From the NCBI GenBank assembly GCA_026225945.1, contig JAMJFZ010000165.1, forward strand, positions 2,284,001 to 2,348,000: DNA of 64,000 nt, given 5' to 3'. Position numbers and translations under genes: made by a program. This DNA comes from Cricetomys ansorgei. Lineage: Eukaryota > Chordata > Mammalia > Rodentia > Nesomyidae. The notes beneath the pieces were generated by a model that saw only the letters and a list, made by a program, of their open reading frames with translations, had not been told where the DNA came from and did no database searches. This document shows positions 11,501-23,299 of this stretch, in pieces; positions within the stretch are counted from its first letter, which is position 1; every line of letters starts with the position of its first letter.

Positions 11501-12284
11501 GGACAGAGACAGAGACCAAGAGAGAGTTTTACACTTAACTTGAGCTAAGAAATATACCTTGGAAATCGTAATAGTTTTGTGAGCACAAACCGGGATCCCA
11601 GCTGTTCTGAGAACTGAGGCTTTGAGAGGCTTTATTGTGGCTGCTTTAGCCTTGACTATTTGACACGACATTGAATGAGTCTGAAATTAAAAATGAAGTT
11701 GGGGAGAGCAAAATACTACAAACCTTTCACATATGGGTCTGTCTATAGTCTAAGGTCTATAAATTATCTAAGGTGATAAACCTGAAGACAGGATCCGAGG
11801 TCCAGGATAGACACACCTGCAGGAAGAGTCTTCTTCTCTACATAAAATTAACCAAACTCAAAGAGATTGCCTGGGAACACAGCTTGGTGTTGCAGCATTT
11901 CTGTGGTGATATCAAACCCCACTATCATAGTTCCAAAACCAACACCTTTTGTGTCCTGTTTTCTTTGAGATACACTAACCTGGACTAGCTCTAAGTATCT
12001 ATAAACATTAACCTGCCATGGAATCCTCCAGAGTCTTCCTCCAAAGTGCTTGTCCTTCAGGCTTCTGGCGTGCTCTGAGTCTATGCATCGTTTTAAAAGC
12101 AGTGTTAGATCAGATCATTAATGGGCCATTTGTGGATTCTGTGTTTAGTTTTTAAGACAGTCTCAAAAGGCATGTCAAGGTGACCTTGAGAACCTCCAGC
12201 CAATTCTGGCCAGAATGAGAGATGGATTCCCTCAGATTTCTTCACTGTGCTGTCCTTAATGTCAATTTAAGTCATCTAGTCTAC

Positions 12285-12400
12285 TACGTGCCTTAAATCC
12301 TAGCACTTGCGTGGCAGAGGCAGGCTGATGTCTGTGAGGTTGACACCAACCTGGTCTATACAGTTCTAAATATCTTCTAAATAAGCCAGGGTTAAATAAA
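12285..12400 (+). mobile_element. Partial B1-like SINE
   Basis: The fragment CCTTAAATCCTAGCACTTG...GGCAGAGGCAGGCTGATGT...CCAACCTGGTCTATACAG is recognisable as a truncated, diverged B1. It lies between the intron 1-type sequence and the start of the large inverted repeat. Confidence 0.6.
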
Positions 12401-12431
12401 TCCCCGGGTCAAAATCTGGAAGTAAGCAGAT

Positions 12432-12476
12432 TAAATAAATAAATAAACAAACAAACAAACAAATAAATAAATAAAA
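12432..12476. repeat. (AAAT/AAAC)n simple repeat at the inverted-repeat edge
   Basis: A run of AAAT and AAAC tetranucleotides. Its mirror image, (TTTA/TTTG)n, is at 63939-63985 on the other arm. The matching sequence begins just before it, at the GGAAGTAAGCAGATTAAA stretch (about 12419). Confidence 0.85.
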
Positions 12477-12689
12477 TGTCATTTGTTTCTGCTGATTGGT
12501 ACATGATCTGCTCATAGATGCCAGGATGTCTTCAAGCTGGCAGGAATCCGTCTGCTTTCCTTTACTAAGTTCTCAAAGGAAAATTCTGAACTACCACTTG
12601 CTATTTAAATATAGGTTTCCTGCCTTTCCTTGTATATCTGCTGTCCTGTTAGTCTCTGCAGACCTCAGGCGGGCTCTCCTGCGACTGCA

Positions 12690-12935
12690 GAAGGATCTAA
12701 GATGGCGTTGAACTCGTGAGCTCCTGCCTCCATCCTGTGCATTCTCATCTCCGTGTCGTGGGCTCCACTTTCTGGATGAGCTAGTGAGTTACAGGTCATG
12801 GATATGGCTGCCGAGGGTTTGCGGACTCTGGTGTTTGTTCCCACCCCGACCAGCTTGGGGAGATGTGGATCGCAGCCTCCAGCCTCCTCCCGCACACTCC
12901 CGCACAGGCAGGAACCAATTACTGACGTCAGTGAC
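12690..12935 (+). promoter_or_regulatory. Candidate second promoter region for gene C (YY1-like, CCAAT, CRE)
   Basis: A comparatively CpG-rich stretch upstream of gene C contains AAGATGGCG (12699-12707, a YY1-type core), a CCAAT box (12915-12919) and a full palindromic cAMP response element TGACGTCA (12923-12930) only three bases after it. All are kept in the mirror copy (CRE 63488-63495). CREs of this kind are common in germ-cell promoters (CREM targets). No TATA box is obvious, and the start site cannot be placed from the sequence. Confidence 0.4.
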
Positions 12936-13401
12936 TAAGGATGCTCATTCCATAGACTGCATCACTGTCCAGCCAGGAGCACCGGGTGAACAGAGGGGTG
13001 TGGAGTTGGGAATTGGGTGTCTTCTTCTGGGAGGGTCTGCCTGGAGAGCTGGGCGCAGTCAATTCAGCATCAAACCACGGACTCACCCTTCAGGGTTCTT
13101 GGTGACCCCTCACAGTGGGATGGACCCACCGCAGCTGTGGTGAAAATGACGGGGTTCTTTAGGAATGAGAGTGCTCTGGAGAGGCGTCACACCCCAGAGA
13201 GGAGAATTATGGCTTTCAAATGAATAGAAGGTGATTTGTAATTCAAAATTTGTAAACTGAGGTCTGTACCATGTCCTCAGAGACGATCTGACGCCGACAG
13301 CTCATTCTGTGTGAAGATGAAAGGCTTCTTAAATGACTTTTCCTAATGGTGTCTTTGCTTCCATGCTTCCCCAGGAGCATTCTCCCTGCAAACCATTCGC
13401 A

Positions 13402-15940
13402 ATGATTGTCCAGGCCCCACGCACACTCCTGCAGCTGGCAATCCGGAGGCTGGTGAAGGAGCCAGCCTTGGCCACTTTAATTGTGGAGGACATGCCCTCA
13501 GAGCTCCTCCCAGCTCTGTTGAAGGAGGCCATCACTCAGAGATGCACAGAGATCCTGAGGGCCATAGTGCCTGCCTGGGCCTTCCCATGCCTCCCTGCAG
13601 GAGCCCTGATCCAGGAGTCGGACCTGGAGATTCAGAAGGCTCTGCTTGATGGGCTGGATGTGCTGATCACAAAGAGGAAGAGGGACCCAAGGTAAGCAAG
13701 GCCAGCTGGGGTGGAGGAAGGCTTGGTGGGTGCAGAGCAGGAACAACTGAGGCCCAAGGTGGATCAGAGGCTTCTGACAGCACCAGGATAGAGGATTCTA
13801 GAGGCCTGTTCCCTGTCTCAGCTCCCTGGGAAACTGATGGCCAGTGTGGAGGACCCAGGAGAGCAGACACAGGCTCTGAGGAATCCCTCAAGGGAATATG
13901 TGTTGCTCACATGTAGAAGGGGAATGAGGCTGGAACTGAGAGAAAAGGAGTGGAGGGAAGTGATATGGAGCTGAGGATCTCTCTGGTAAGATCCTCTTCT
14001 AAAGTGCTGGCAGCCCTGGGCTTGATTCTAGGCTCAGGACAATAGGAGGACTTGGAAGGGAAAGCTCAAATGTGAGATGTGGATGAGAAGCACCTGTAAG
14101 ATATGTTTTGTCTTACCTACTGGGAATTCTACCCGTTTCACTCACAGGGGAATGACATTTAGAGTGCTGAATTTGAGGCATGAGCAGCATAAGTTTTGGA
14201 AAATGTGGCCTGGAACCTATGACAGCAACTACTCACCACTGGTCAGGGGAGAGATTCTGCCACCGGATATCGGCCCTCACCTTGGGATGAATACAGATTG
14301 GATTGTCTTAACCGACTATCTTGAAGTCGAAGGTTGTTCTTACGGTGTGAATGCTGACGAATGGACCCAATGCTTGCTGCGTTGGGCCCGGAAGAAAAAA
14401 AGATCCATCCATCTATGCTGTGATTTCCTGTGTATGAAGAGCCGGTACTCAACTCTCACAAAGATAATCAAAGCTGACTCTGTAAAGACACTGAGGCTGG
14501 AAGAATTTTTCGCAAAAGACATGCTTCGCATTGGACGCTACCTGGGGCAGATGAGAAATATTGAGAAACTTGTGGTATCGAGAGTCTTATATTCGGATCA
14601 CCGTAAAGAGTTTTCAAAGAAGTGGATAAGCCTGGTCATCTCTCAATAGAGAAACTCCACTGCTTGAGTTATCTCCACATCGAGGAAAGTCCCCTTCTAA
14701 TAGGAAACCTGGGAAGGTGGCTCAGGTAAGAAGCGGTGGAGAGTGTTCACCAGAGCACAGGAAACACATCTTTTTCCCCCTGTAGTTCAGTACATTACTG
14801 ATTGATGGTCTGGCCACTGTAAAGTAGCATTTCGAAAGACATAGGATATCTGAGCAGTTAGTCAGTGCTCAGATTGCGTGACCAGGCACCAGCATGCCTC
14901 TAAAGTCTCCCGTGGGAAAGGTTGTTGCATGTCCAGAAAGAGACTGAGTAGATGGAAGTGTGTGACGTTGGTGTTGAACTATGGGGAACAGGACTTCAGT
15001 GTGTTGAGGAGAGGTGGTCAGGGGTCTCCCCAGGGACACCCATGGGATGTTGCTGAATCTTTTTTGGGGTAGGAGGTCTGTCCTATAGACACCTTGTTTC
15101 CTAATCCAGCCATGTCTCATTTTCTGCTGTGCCCTAAGAAAACCATATTCATCCCCAATCCTGATTCCTGCAGGGCTTAGACTGCAGTCCTATGGGTTGT
15201 GTGGGAAGCATCTAAAGGGGCCAATCCTGGGCTGGTTTCCATCATAACGACAGACTGAATATGGACAAGTGTCACCTGTCTTCCCGTCAGTCCTACCTAA
15301 ACTCTTCAGTATGATTTTCCAGAAGCAATCTCTTTGTCTCCCTAGGTGTGTGACGAGCCGCTTGGGGACCCTGTACATCAATGACTGCTGCCTCACCCAG
15401 GAAGACCTGGATTCCCTGTCCCGTTGTCCGAGCATTTGTGAGCTCAAACATCTGCATCTGAAATTGATCTTTAACAAGGATCTTTGCTTCAAGCCTCTTG
15501 GACTCCTCCTTGAGAGAGTCTCAGCTACCCTGCAAACCCTGCAATTGGAGCGCTGCTGGATGAAGGATTCTTCATTCCTTGCCCTCTTGCCTGCCCTGGG
15601 CCAATGCTCCCAGCTCACCAAGATCAATTTCCAGTATAATGAAATCTCTCTGCCTGTCCTGAAGCAGGTCCTGCACCACACAGCCAAGCTGAGCCTGCTG
15701 ACTGAGGAGATGTATCCTGCCCCTCTGGAGAGCTGTGACCCCAGCAGCGGAGTAGGAGACAGATATGGCCAAGTTTGTTCTGAGCTGCTAGATATACTCA
15801 AGGCCCAAAGACAGCCCAAGACAGTCTCTTTTACAACCTTCTGCAATGAATGTTTACAGTCCTACGTTAATGGCCCAGGGCACAAATACTGCCTGTGCTG
15901 GCCTGACCAGAGAAGCCTGGATCTTGGTGCTGAGATATGA
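13402..15940 (+). pseudogene. Gene C: PRAME subfamily 2 gene with a one-base frameshift
   Basis: Coding exons 13402-13691, 14148-14725 and 15346-15940 have correct splice sites (acceptors CCCCAG before 13375, CACAG, CCTAG; donors AAG|GTAAGC, CAG|GTAAG). The start MIVQAPRTLLQLAIRRL is a PRAME N-terminal helix; 'AWAFPCLP' follows, then exon 3 ('FRVLNLRH', 'RSIHLCCDFLC', 'LGQMRNIEKL') and the LRR-rich exon 4 ending in 'YCLCWPD...'. In exon 3 one T is missing near 14647 (CTCAATAG against CTCAATTAG in C'), which ends the frame after 263 residues instead of an expected 487. The total coding length is 1463 nt, exactly one short of a multiple of three. Everything else looks preserved, so it is either a very young pseudogene or a one-base assembly error. 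An AATAAA follows at 16301-16306. PRAME-type ligase-adaptor function would need the missing exon 4 repeats. Confidence 0.75.
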
Positions 15941-16329
15941 TAGCACATACTTGAGACCCTTGGAAAGGCAATGTCTCCCTCCACCCCCGTTTACTGGCCC
16001 CAAGTGTCTCGTCCTCACTTGAACTCCTGACCCTTCCTTCTAGTCCTCCTGAGGGCTGAAAGCGGCAGCATTTTCCACCAGGCCCTGCTTGGAAGCCACA
16101 CATCTGTGGGACCTTGTTCTTCTCTGCTCCTACTCTGGCTGAGGTCTCCGACTGTTGGACAAATTTCCCTTCCTTGGCTCCAGGATCTACCTGACCTATC
16201 ACCTGCATGTCAACCCAGCAATAGAGATTTCTGTGTGTATCTCGGGTGGCTGTCCCCGAGGCTTCCCCTTATGTACCCTTTGTCTCTCCAGTCAGGTCCC
16301 AATAAAGGAGTTGTAATCACACTACTCAT

Positions 16330-17690
16330 TCTCGTCACGTCTTTTATTAAAATTAGAAATTAGTGGTTGTCCACTTGAAGTCTAATTGTGTAGGAATCTT
16401 CAGCAGTGCAATGCACACTGCAGGGAGGAGAGGAAGCGAGTGAGTTCCAGGACATGGACCTCTCAGCCACACTGCCCTCCTCGTCAGCCCTGGCTGGAAG
16501 GACAAGTTGTCATTATTTACAGTGTACCAGCCCTGGACACATCTCACTCTTGGAAGGGCACAGTGGGGCCATAGCTCTCTTCCTTCTTCCAGAACAGTAT
16601 ATCTGTTGGCTGAGAAGAGCGCTTCCCATTGCTCAACACCTTAGAATAATATGTTCCAACACCATTAAGTCAGAGTCCTACATCAACCCATGTGCAGAGA
16701 AGGAGCCAGAGTCTCCTGGTTCCCCCTGTAGAGTCCTCAGAGGGAACTCCCAATCTTCATGTGCTGTCCATGTTCTTAAAGATCACGGGGTGACTCTCAG
16801 CAGGCTGTCCATTTTGCCAGAGCAGACTTTGGCAATGGAGGCAGGTTATTTATCAGAAGCTGGTGGGTGCAGGCAATTGGAATTTCAGAAGCATCTGGTT
16901 CACTGTGCTGGCTGAAGGGACAGGAGTGGTCACTGTGGCTGAACTTGTCCCTGTCAGTTCTTACAAGTCCAGAACTGAGTATCCTGGAGTCCAGAGCTGA
17001 TTTAGGACATTGTCGGGTGGCCGGTTGGAAATCTGTTGAAATATATACTGATAACAAAGGTTACAGTTTAGGAAACTTAAAGGAAAAGTCTCACCTTTGG
17101 AACTTTTAGGTCCATAGTCTTGGCAGTGGGGTGGGAAAGGCTTCCCTAGTCCAGGGAAGAGAGAGAGAAATCATACCCTCAGGAGTGAGCAAATAGGGAG
17201 ACTTAAGTCTGCAGTCTGGCCCTTGGGAGGTGGATCCAAGTCGACTTCCTGAAACTCACGAGAAGTTTCTTGAGTTTACAAAAAGATCGATTCTTTAGGT
17301 TACTACTGTTTGTAATCTGTGCTCAGGTGCAGACACATACCTTGGAGTCACAGCAACAGCCACGTACTGGAGTAAGTATTGCAGAGAAAGCTGCTAGGTG
17401 TCTGTAAAACAGTTGGAGCAGACTGGAAAGTGCAGCAGATCCATACCTTTGAGTCAGCAAAAGTCATGGCCCTGGGCCAGAAGCTTGAGCATGTTGTCTG
17501 TCTAGCGAGCTGGATGCACAAATGCCACAGAAACACGTTAGGCTGTTGACAGGCATCACCAGGTTTACATTTTGAGGACAAACAACTGAAGGAAATGGAA
17601 AATACTGTGATTCTGATAATGCTGATAAAACCTAGCAAATCAGAATCCTCATCTAGAAATTGTCAATGTTAAATCTCTGAACCTTTGATA
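16330..17690. other. Gene-free segment unique to the inverted repeat
   Basis: About 1.4 kb between gene C's poly(A) signal and the tandem repeats. It is shared almost base for base with 58.98-60.29 kb on the other arm and found nowhere else in the window. Short open frames occur on both strands, but none resembles a known family or has splice or start context. I see no RNA gene or recognisable transposon here. Confidence 0.5.
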
Positions 17691-18120
17691 TACAAAGATA
17701 ACCAATCATTTATATATCCTACTACCTTTCCACTTGTGTCTGTATAATCTTAAATCTTCTTTTTCCCCTGATGTTTAGATCTTCCTTAGACTTGTATCTA
17801 ATCATTAACCATGAGAGGAGTGTAGGCATTGTCAGGCAAACTCTTTGAATAAGCAATCTTTTATATATCCTAAATCCTTACAAATTGGATCTGCATATCT
17901 GACAACATCTGTCTTTTTAGATCCTCAGAACTCACAGAGACTTTTATTCAGTCATTTACCACGAGGCAGGTACAGGCACTGTAAGGCCAACTCCTTGGAA
18001 TAAGCAATCTTTCACATATCCTAATACCTTTACAAATTGGATCAGTTTATTTGAAAACCATCTTTTAGATCTTCACATCTAAAAACATAGATATTTTATC
18101 CAATCATGGAGGGTAGATGT
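17690..18120. repeat. Three tandem units of about 151 bp
   Basis: The motif (A)AGCAATCTTTTATATATCC and its variants recurs at about 17700, 17851 and 18002, a spacing of about 151 bp. In between are recurring blocks (ACAAATTGGATC, TTTTAGATC, CAGGCA..GT). Units are diverged but clearly homologous, and A/T-rich. The mirror copy is at about 58560-58990. Confidence 0.7.
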
Positions 18121-18439
18121 CTGTTGGAACTAAAACTATAATTAGCCATCAAGCCGTCAGACATGTGAGGAAGGATAAGTTATAGAAACTAGATGTGCTA
18201 TGTATCGATTACGAATGACCGGGACACATTACCTAGGTACTTCCCCGAGGATCCTGTGTGCGCTGGGTGTGATGTCATGTGACACAGGCAGAACAGCATC
18301 TGATTTCCGGGTGTCATACAGAAGGACACGGATCTGTATTCCATGATCATACAGCCCTTAGTATGTGAACACCCATATAAATGATTCAATCAGATTTCAC
18401 ACAGACTATGATTCAATCAACCTACTTTAAGAAACATAA

Positions 18440-18647
18440 TCCTATGGAGGATCAAGTGGGTGGAGCCTCAATCTTCCAATCAGATAGAACTTTTCTTGGG
18501 AGGCGGGGCTATGTAGGTAGGGTCTGAGGGAGGGGAAAGGGCTAAAAAAGGGTCAGAGGAGACCTAGAATTCATTCAGTGTCCTGGGATCTGGAGTCACT
18601 GCCTGTCACTGATGGAATAGGAGCATAGTCACCAGTGTCCCGATCAG
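18440..18647 (+). promoter_or_regulatory. Gene D promoter (TATA box degenerate) and exon 1
   Basis: CCAAT (18476-18480) and a better GC box than its sisters (GGGAGGCGGGGC, about 18498-18509) are present. The TATA box at 18541-18549 reads GCTAAAAAAGG instead of GTATAAAAGAG as in B, F, H and D'. A short exon follows, ending at CAG|GTAAGT (exon end 18647). The loss of TATA may weaken or shift initiation. Confidence 0.65.
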
Positions 18648-19044
18648 GTAAGTCTCTCTCCTCCATCATGAGGCCTCTTGCATGCTGGGCAGGCTTCATC
18701 ACCAACTGAGCCACATTTTAAAATGCTAGATGTCAAAGAAAAAACACTAACTTGGGTTTTGATTTTGTTTTTGAGGTTTGGCTCGAATGTGGTTTGGTTT
18801 TAATGAGAAATGCCCAATACACTAGCGTTTACTTGTCAATTCCTTTGATCATTTGAGTTTTTACTTGAGGCTGGCTCTTAGATAGACGAGGCTGGCCATG
18901 AAAGTAGATGCTTCTGGCTGTAAACAGCCCCCTAAGCTCATTCTGGAATTCTTGTTAGAGATTGTTTTATAGTTTAATCCTTTCTACTCTTTAATAATGT
19001 TTCACGGATTCTGGGTGTGTAGTTTTTGAACTAAAATGTCCGTG

Positions 19045-19230
19045 TGCCTGGCGATGGTGATGCACTTCTTTCATCCCTGAATTGAGGGCACTGAGGCAGT
19101 CAGACCTCTGAGTTTGAACCCACTCTGTTTTACTGATTGGGTTTATGGACGACCAGGGCTACAAAGGGAAGCCATGTCTCAAAAACAGGGAAAGGAAGAA
19201 AGAAGAAAGAAAGAAAGAGAGAGGGTGGGA
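19045..19230 (+). mobile_element. B1 SINE with GAAA-rich tail
   Basis: The shared intron 1 B1 insertion in gene D (CTTTCATCCCTGAATTGAGG..., GGGCTACAAAGGGAAGCCATGTCTC), followed by an A/G tail to about 19230. Confidence 0.75.
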
Positions 19231-20746
19231 GAGGTTTACACTTACCTCTAGCTTACAAAGACTCTTAGAAAGTGGTAATAGCTTTGTGAGCACAAACCAG
19301 GAGTCCCAGCTGATCTGAGAACTGAGGCTTTAAGAGGCTTTACTGTGCTTGCTTCAGTCTTGACTATTTGACATGACATTGAATGAGTCTGAAATTAAAA
19401 GAGAAGTAGTGTCGACCAGTGTACTACAAACTTACCACATGTAGGTCTGTCTGTAACCTAACATCTATAAATAACCTAGGGTGATAGACCTGAAGGCAGA
19501 GGAGCCTAGATCCAGGATTGACATGACTGTAGGTAGACACATGGTCAATACATAAAATTAAAGGAATGCAAGCGGGCTACCGGGGAATACGTCCTGGTGT
19601 CACAGCTCTTGTGTAGTGACACAGCCCGCTGTCACACGACTACATCAGTACCCTTTGCGTCCTGTTTGATGTTATTCACTAATCTGAACTAGCCTGAAGA
19701 ATACTCTATATATTAGCGTTCCATGGAATCCTCGCAATGCTTCCTCCAAAGTGCTGGCTCTATAGGCATCTGCTGCTGTGACTGATAGCTACCCACTGTT
19801 TTAAAAGCAGAGTGCACAAGCCAGGCAGAATAGAAAAATGAAGAATTCTAGCGTGGCCAGTGTCAGACATGGACATGGTGAGGAGGGCAAGCCTGTGTAC
19901 CTAGCAAGTTCCCTTTAGGCTTGGAAGTTGATCCAGTTCGCTCAAGCCTCCTCTCTAACCAACACCTTATTTTAAAAAGTAAACAAAACTGCATTTCCCC
20001 CTAATGGATTTCTTTCCTAGACCCCAAGGCAACACGGGAAATCCTTATCTTTGTAGCCTCTGTGCACTGGCATTTCTGCCTCAGACTCAATCTCTCCAGG
20101 TGCTCTCACTCACTAACATGGCTTGAGAGTTGCTTGCAGAAAGCCATTTGTCTTGTCTCAGTGTGACGTTTCAGACAGTGTCTGCTGTGCAGCCTGGTGG
20201 TCATGCGTTTTCACTCTGCCAGTTTAATCTATGACTAGTTCTTTAGGTCCAGATCCCCACACCAACTTCTAAATTCTTTAAAAGAGCAGTGTCAGGCATT
20301 TCAGAGTTCTGCTCAGTCCATCCCTGTCAGGCTCAACCTGTGAAAAGTAGAGTCTGCGTGGTTTGGCTGTGTGAGGTTGGCACAGTCTCTTCTTCAGGGA
20401 CTTGAAAAGTGTTGAGTATCTTTTGGTTGAAGAAGTTTTTCAGATAGCTTGTTCCTGAAAATCCTTTCCAAAGGGGAATAAAGTCCAGAGTAACAGGGAT
20501 TGGTACCTGCTGGGACAAGAGTTATGTTGTGCCTGTGTTGTTCTTGTGAGGAACTTCTCAGGAGTAGACTGGTGAGGGTTTCAGATCACTTTATACTACA
20601 ACAGGACTCACTGAGTTCTCCACCATTGCCAGAAGAGCAGAGACTATGGCCCTGGGGTGGTTCATGTAATGGCTGAGACTAGCGATTCCTTGAAATTTCT
20701 ACTCCTGATTGCTTGCCCAGGTGTTTCTACCTGAAGATCCATCAGA

Positions 20747-22957
20747 ATGAGCTCCCGGGAACCACCCACTCTCCTGCAGCTGGCCATGCAGAGCTTGTTG
20801 AGGAATGAGGCCTTGGCCAGCTCTGCTCCACAAGAGGTACCCTGGGTTCTCCTCCCAACACTGATAAAGGAGACCTTAGCTGGGAGACACATGAAGATTC
20901 TGATGGCAACTGTGGCAGCCTGGCCCTTCCCCTGCCTCCCTGTAGGGGCGCTGATGAAGAACCCTGACATGGTAACACTGAAGGCTGTGCTGGATGGTGT
21001 AGACATGCAGCTCAAAAGTCAATTTCGCCCCAGGTGAGCAAGAACCATAGAAGGCAGGATAGCTCAACTGGGTTGTATGGAAGTTACATCAGGGATCCGG
21101 GAAAATGGTGTCTAAGATTGATAAGAGGCAGAGGAATTATCACCTTGAAAGGCTGCAGAGGCCTGGGCAAATGTTGAGTCCTTGTAGCAAATGTCAGTTC
21201 CATATGTGGTAATGTGGTGCAGCTTGGGGCAGATGTAGGCCCAGGGGAAGAAGGGGAATCAGCCTGTCCCGGTGTCTCCCCAGGTGGTAGGAACAGAGAC
21301 AGAGAGAAGTCCAGAGTGGGGAGTGGAGGGAGGAGGCCAGGCTCCAGGTGCAGCTGAGGCAAAGAGCCCTTCCCTGTAAGGGAGACCCAGCACTGGAAAT
21401 AGAAATGAGAAGGCAGAGCAGAACAGGGAACACCTGACTTTAGAGAGGCAGAGGAAAACTGTCTTTCGTGTTTGTGCCTTTGCATCTTCTGACCTGTCTG
21501 CCGTCATCACAGGGGGCGGACACTTCAAGTGCTCAATCTGAGGAATGCGGACTGTGACCCCTACGCTATATGGGCTGCAAGACAGGAAGGAAAGCACTCA
21601 GCAGACACTGTGTGTAAAAAGCAGGAAGGGAAGCGCCTTCGGAGATACGCACTGAGACAGTGTTTGAAGGTGGTCACTGACCTCTTACTTGACTTTTATC
21701 TGGATGAACTGCAAGCATTGTTGTTGGAGTGGGCACAGCAGAGAAGAGGTTCCCTGCAGCTGTGCTGTGTGAAGATGAAGATCGTGGCCCTGTCATGGAG
21801 CACCGTCAGGGAACTCGTGGAGGCTGTCCATCAAGAATGCATCCAGGAGTTGGATGTGGACACAGATTGGGGTCTGTCCACACTGGCATGCTTTGCATGT
21901 CGCCTTGGACAGATGAGAAATCTTAGAAAACTCTCTCTAAAATTAATCCTTCAGAACTCATTCATGCCTGCAGATGCACCAACAGAAACAGACAAGAGAG
22001 TCCCCAAGTTCATATCCCAGTTTTCAAACTTCAACTGTCTCTCAGATCTCTCCTTGGTTGGAATCCAATTTTTCTGGGGCCACATGCATGAGTTGTTCCA
22101 GTAAGTAGTGATGGAGGGCTCCTTCTGCAACCACAGCAAACATTTTTCTTTTCCCCAATAGATTAGTGGGCATTTGATGTCTGACTTCCACTGTAGATGT
22201 CCGAGTTATTAGCTAGCCTTATAGTGGTGGATCCTGGCCAAAGCCTAGAACGGTGTACTTTAGTGAGCAGACTCCAACAGGCTGTTCGGGGAGTTCACTG
22301 ACATCCCATGTCACAAGGAGCCTGGTATGTGGGCCCATCCCCTGTAAGTTTGCCCTATCACTGTGTGTCAAACTAATCTGCTTGTCTCTCCTTAGTTGCC
22401 TGAAGACCCCCTTGGAGTCCCTGTCCATCTCTCTGTCCAAGTTCTCACAACTAGACTTGGAGTCTTTGGCCCAGTGTCAGAGCCTCTGTCAGCTGAAGCA
22501 TCTTGAATTGGTCAATGTTGTTTTAACTGGTCTAAGTCCCAGGCCTCTCAGTTGTTTCCTAGAGAGAGTTGCAGGCACTCTGAAGACATTACAATTACAG
22601 CTCTGCAGGATAGAGGACCCTCAGCTCATTGCTCTCTTGCCTGCCTTGAGCCAGTGCTCTCAGCTCAGGAGGCTCAATTTCATTGACAATGACTTCTCCC
22701 TGGCTGTCCTAAGGGACCTTCTGTATCACACAGCCAACCTGAGCCAGCTGGTTGAGGAGCTGTACCCTGCCCCCCTGGAGTGCTATGATGTGGACTGTAA
22801 CATCCTGGCAGATAGATTTCTCCAGCTTTCTACTGAGCTCATGAACACACTCCTCAGTAAAAGGCAGCCCCACTCTTTCTGCTTTGTTACTAAGGCTTGC
22901 ATTCAGTGTCATCAGCGCTGTTTGTATGACCAGCAGAGCAGCCTGTGTGCTTGTTGA
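20747..22957 (+). CDS. Gene D: Pramel1-like PRAME family LRR protein
   Basis: Exons 20747-21033, 21513-22100 and 22396-22957 join in frame (acceptors TTGCCCAG before 20721, CACAG, CTTAG; donors CAG|GTGAGC and CCA|GTAAGT) to give 478 residues. The start MSSREPPTLLQLAMQSLL sits 26 nt into the exon, as in the sisters. Exon 3 has 'LQVLNLRNADCDPY' and 'RRGSLQLCCVKM'; exon 4 has LRRs ('LKHLELVNVVLTGL', 'LRRLNFIDNDFSL') and a Cys-rich end. The last codons read ...LCAC-stop, because TGG has become TGA, so the protein is two residues shorter than D', F and H. Family role: germline LRR protein, with possible Cullin-2 adaptor activity by analogy. Its inverted partner D' has an internal stop, and D's own TATA box is degenerate. 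Poly(A) signals lie at 23280-23285 and 23291-23296. Confidence 0.85.
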
Positions 22958-23299
22958 CAGTAAATAGGGGAAGGTTGCTTTGATGGTGAGGAATGAGTAT
23001 AGGGACAGGTCTCTCATCGAGGGGATCCTGAACACATGTGATCTTGCACTTCACAAGGTGTGGGAAACAAAGTGGAGTGCAGTAGGGTCAGGACACAGTG
23101 GCTGACTTTGCCATGGAGAACAATGTGATCATGAGGAGAAGTGTCTGGTGGAGTCATGACAGTTCTACATTTCAAAATGTGGCTCTGTCAGGACTACAGG
23201 GGAACCTCTTGTTCTCTCTGCAAGGGACATTCTCTTTCTTTCATTCTGTATTCCCGGAGTTGTACGGTCAAGTACAACTAATAAAGTACTAATAAAAAA

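Noticed and set aside
15190..15846. 218-codon minus-strand frame opposite gene C exon 4 (and 60782-61555 opposite C')
   Set aside because: It is the shadow of the LRR exon, with an Arg/Ser-rich composition expected from antisense leucine codons.
17348..17638. 96-codon minus-strand frame, kept at 58993-59283
   Set aside because: It differs by one residue between arms, but the whole surrounding segment is equally conserved. It has no family resemblance, no start context and no splice signals.
21084..21485. Long antisense frames over intron 2 of D, also seen in H and D' (e.g. 38184-38504, 56408-56848)
   Set aside because: They lie on the strand opposite to the gene, inside an intron shared by recent duplication. 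Frame lengths differ between copies and the composition is low-complexity Pro/Leu/Ser.
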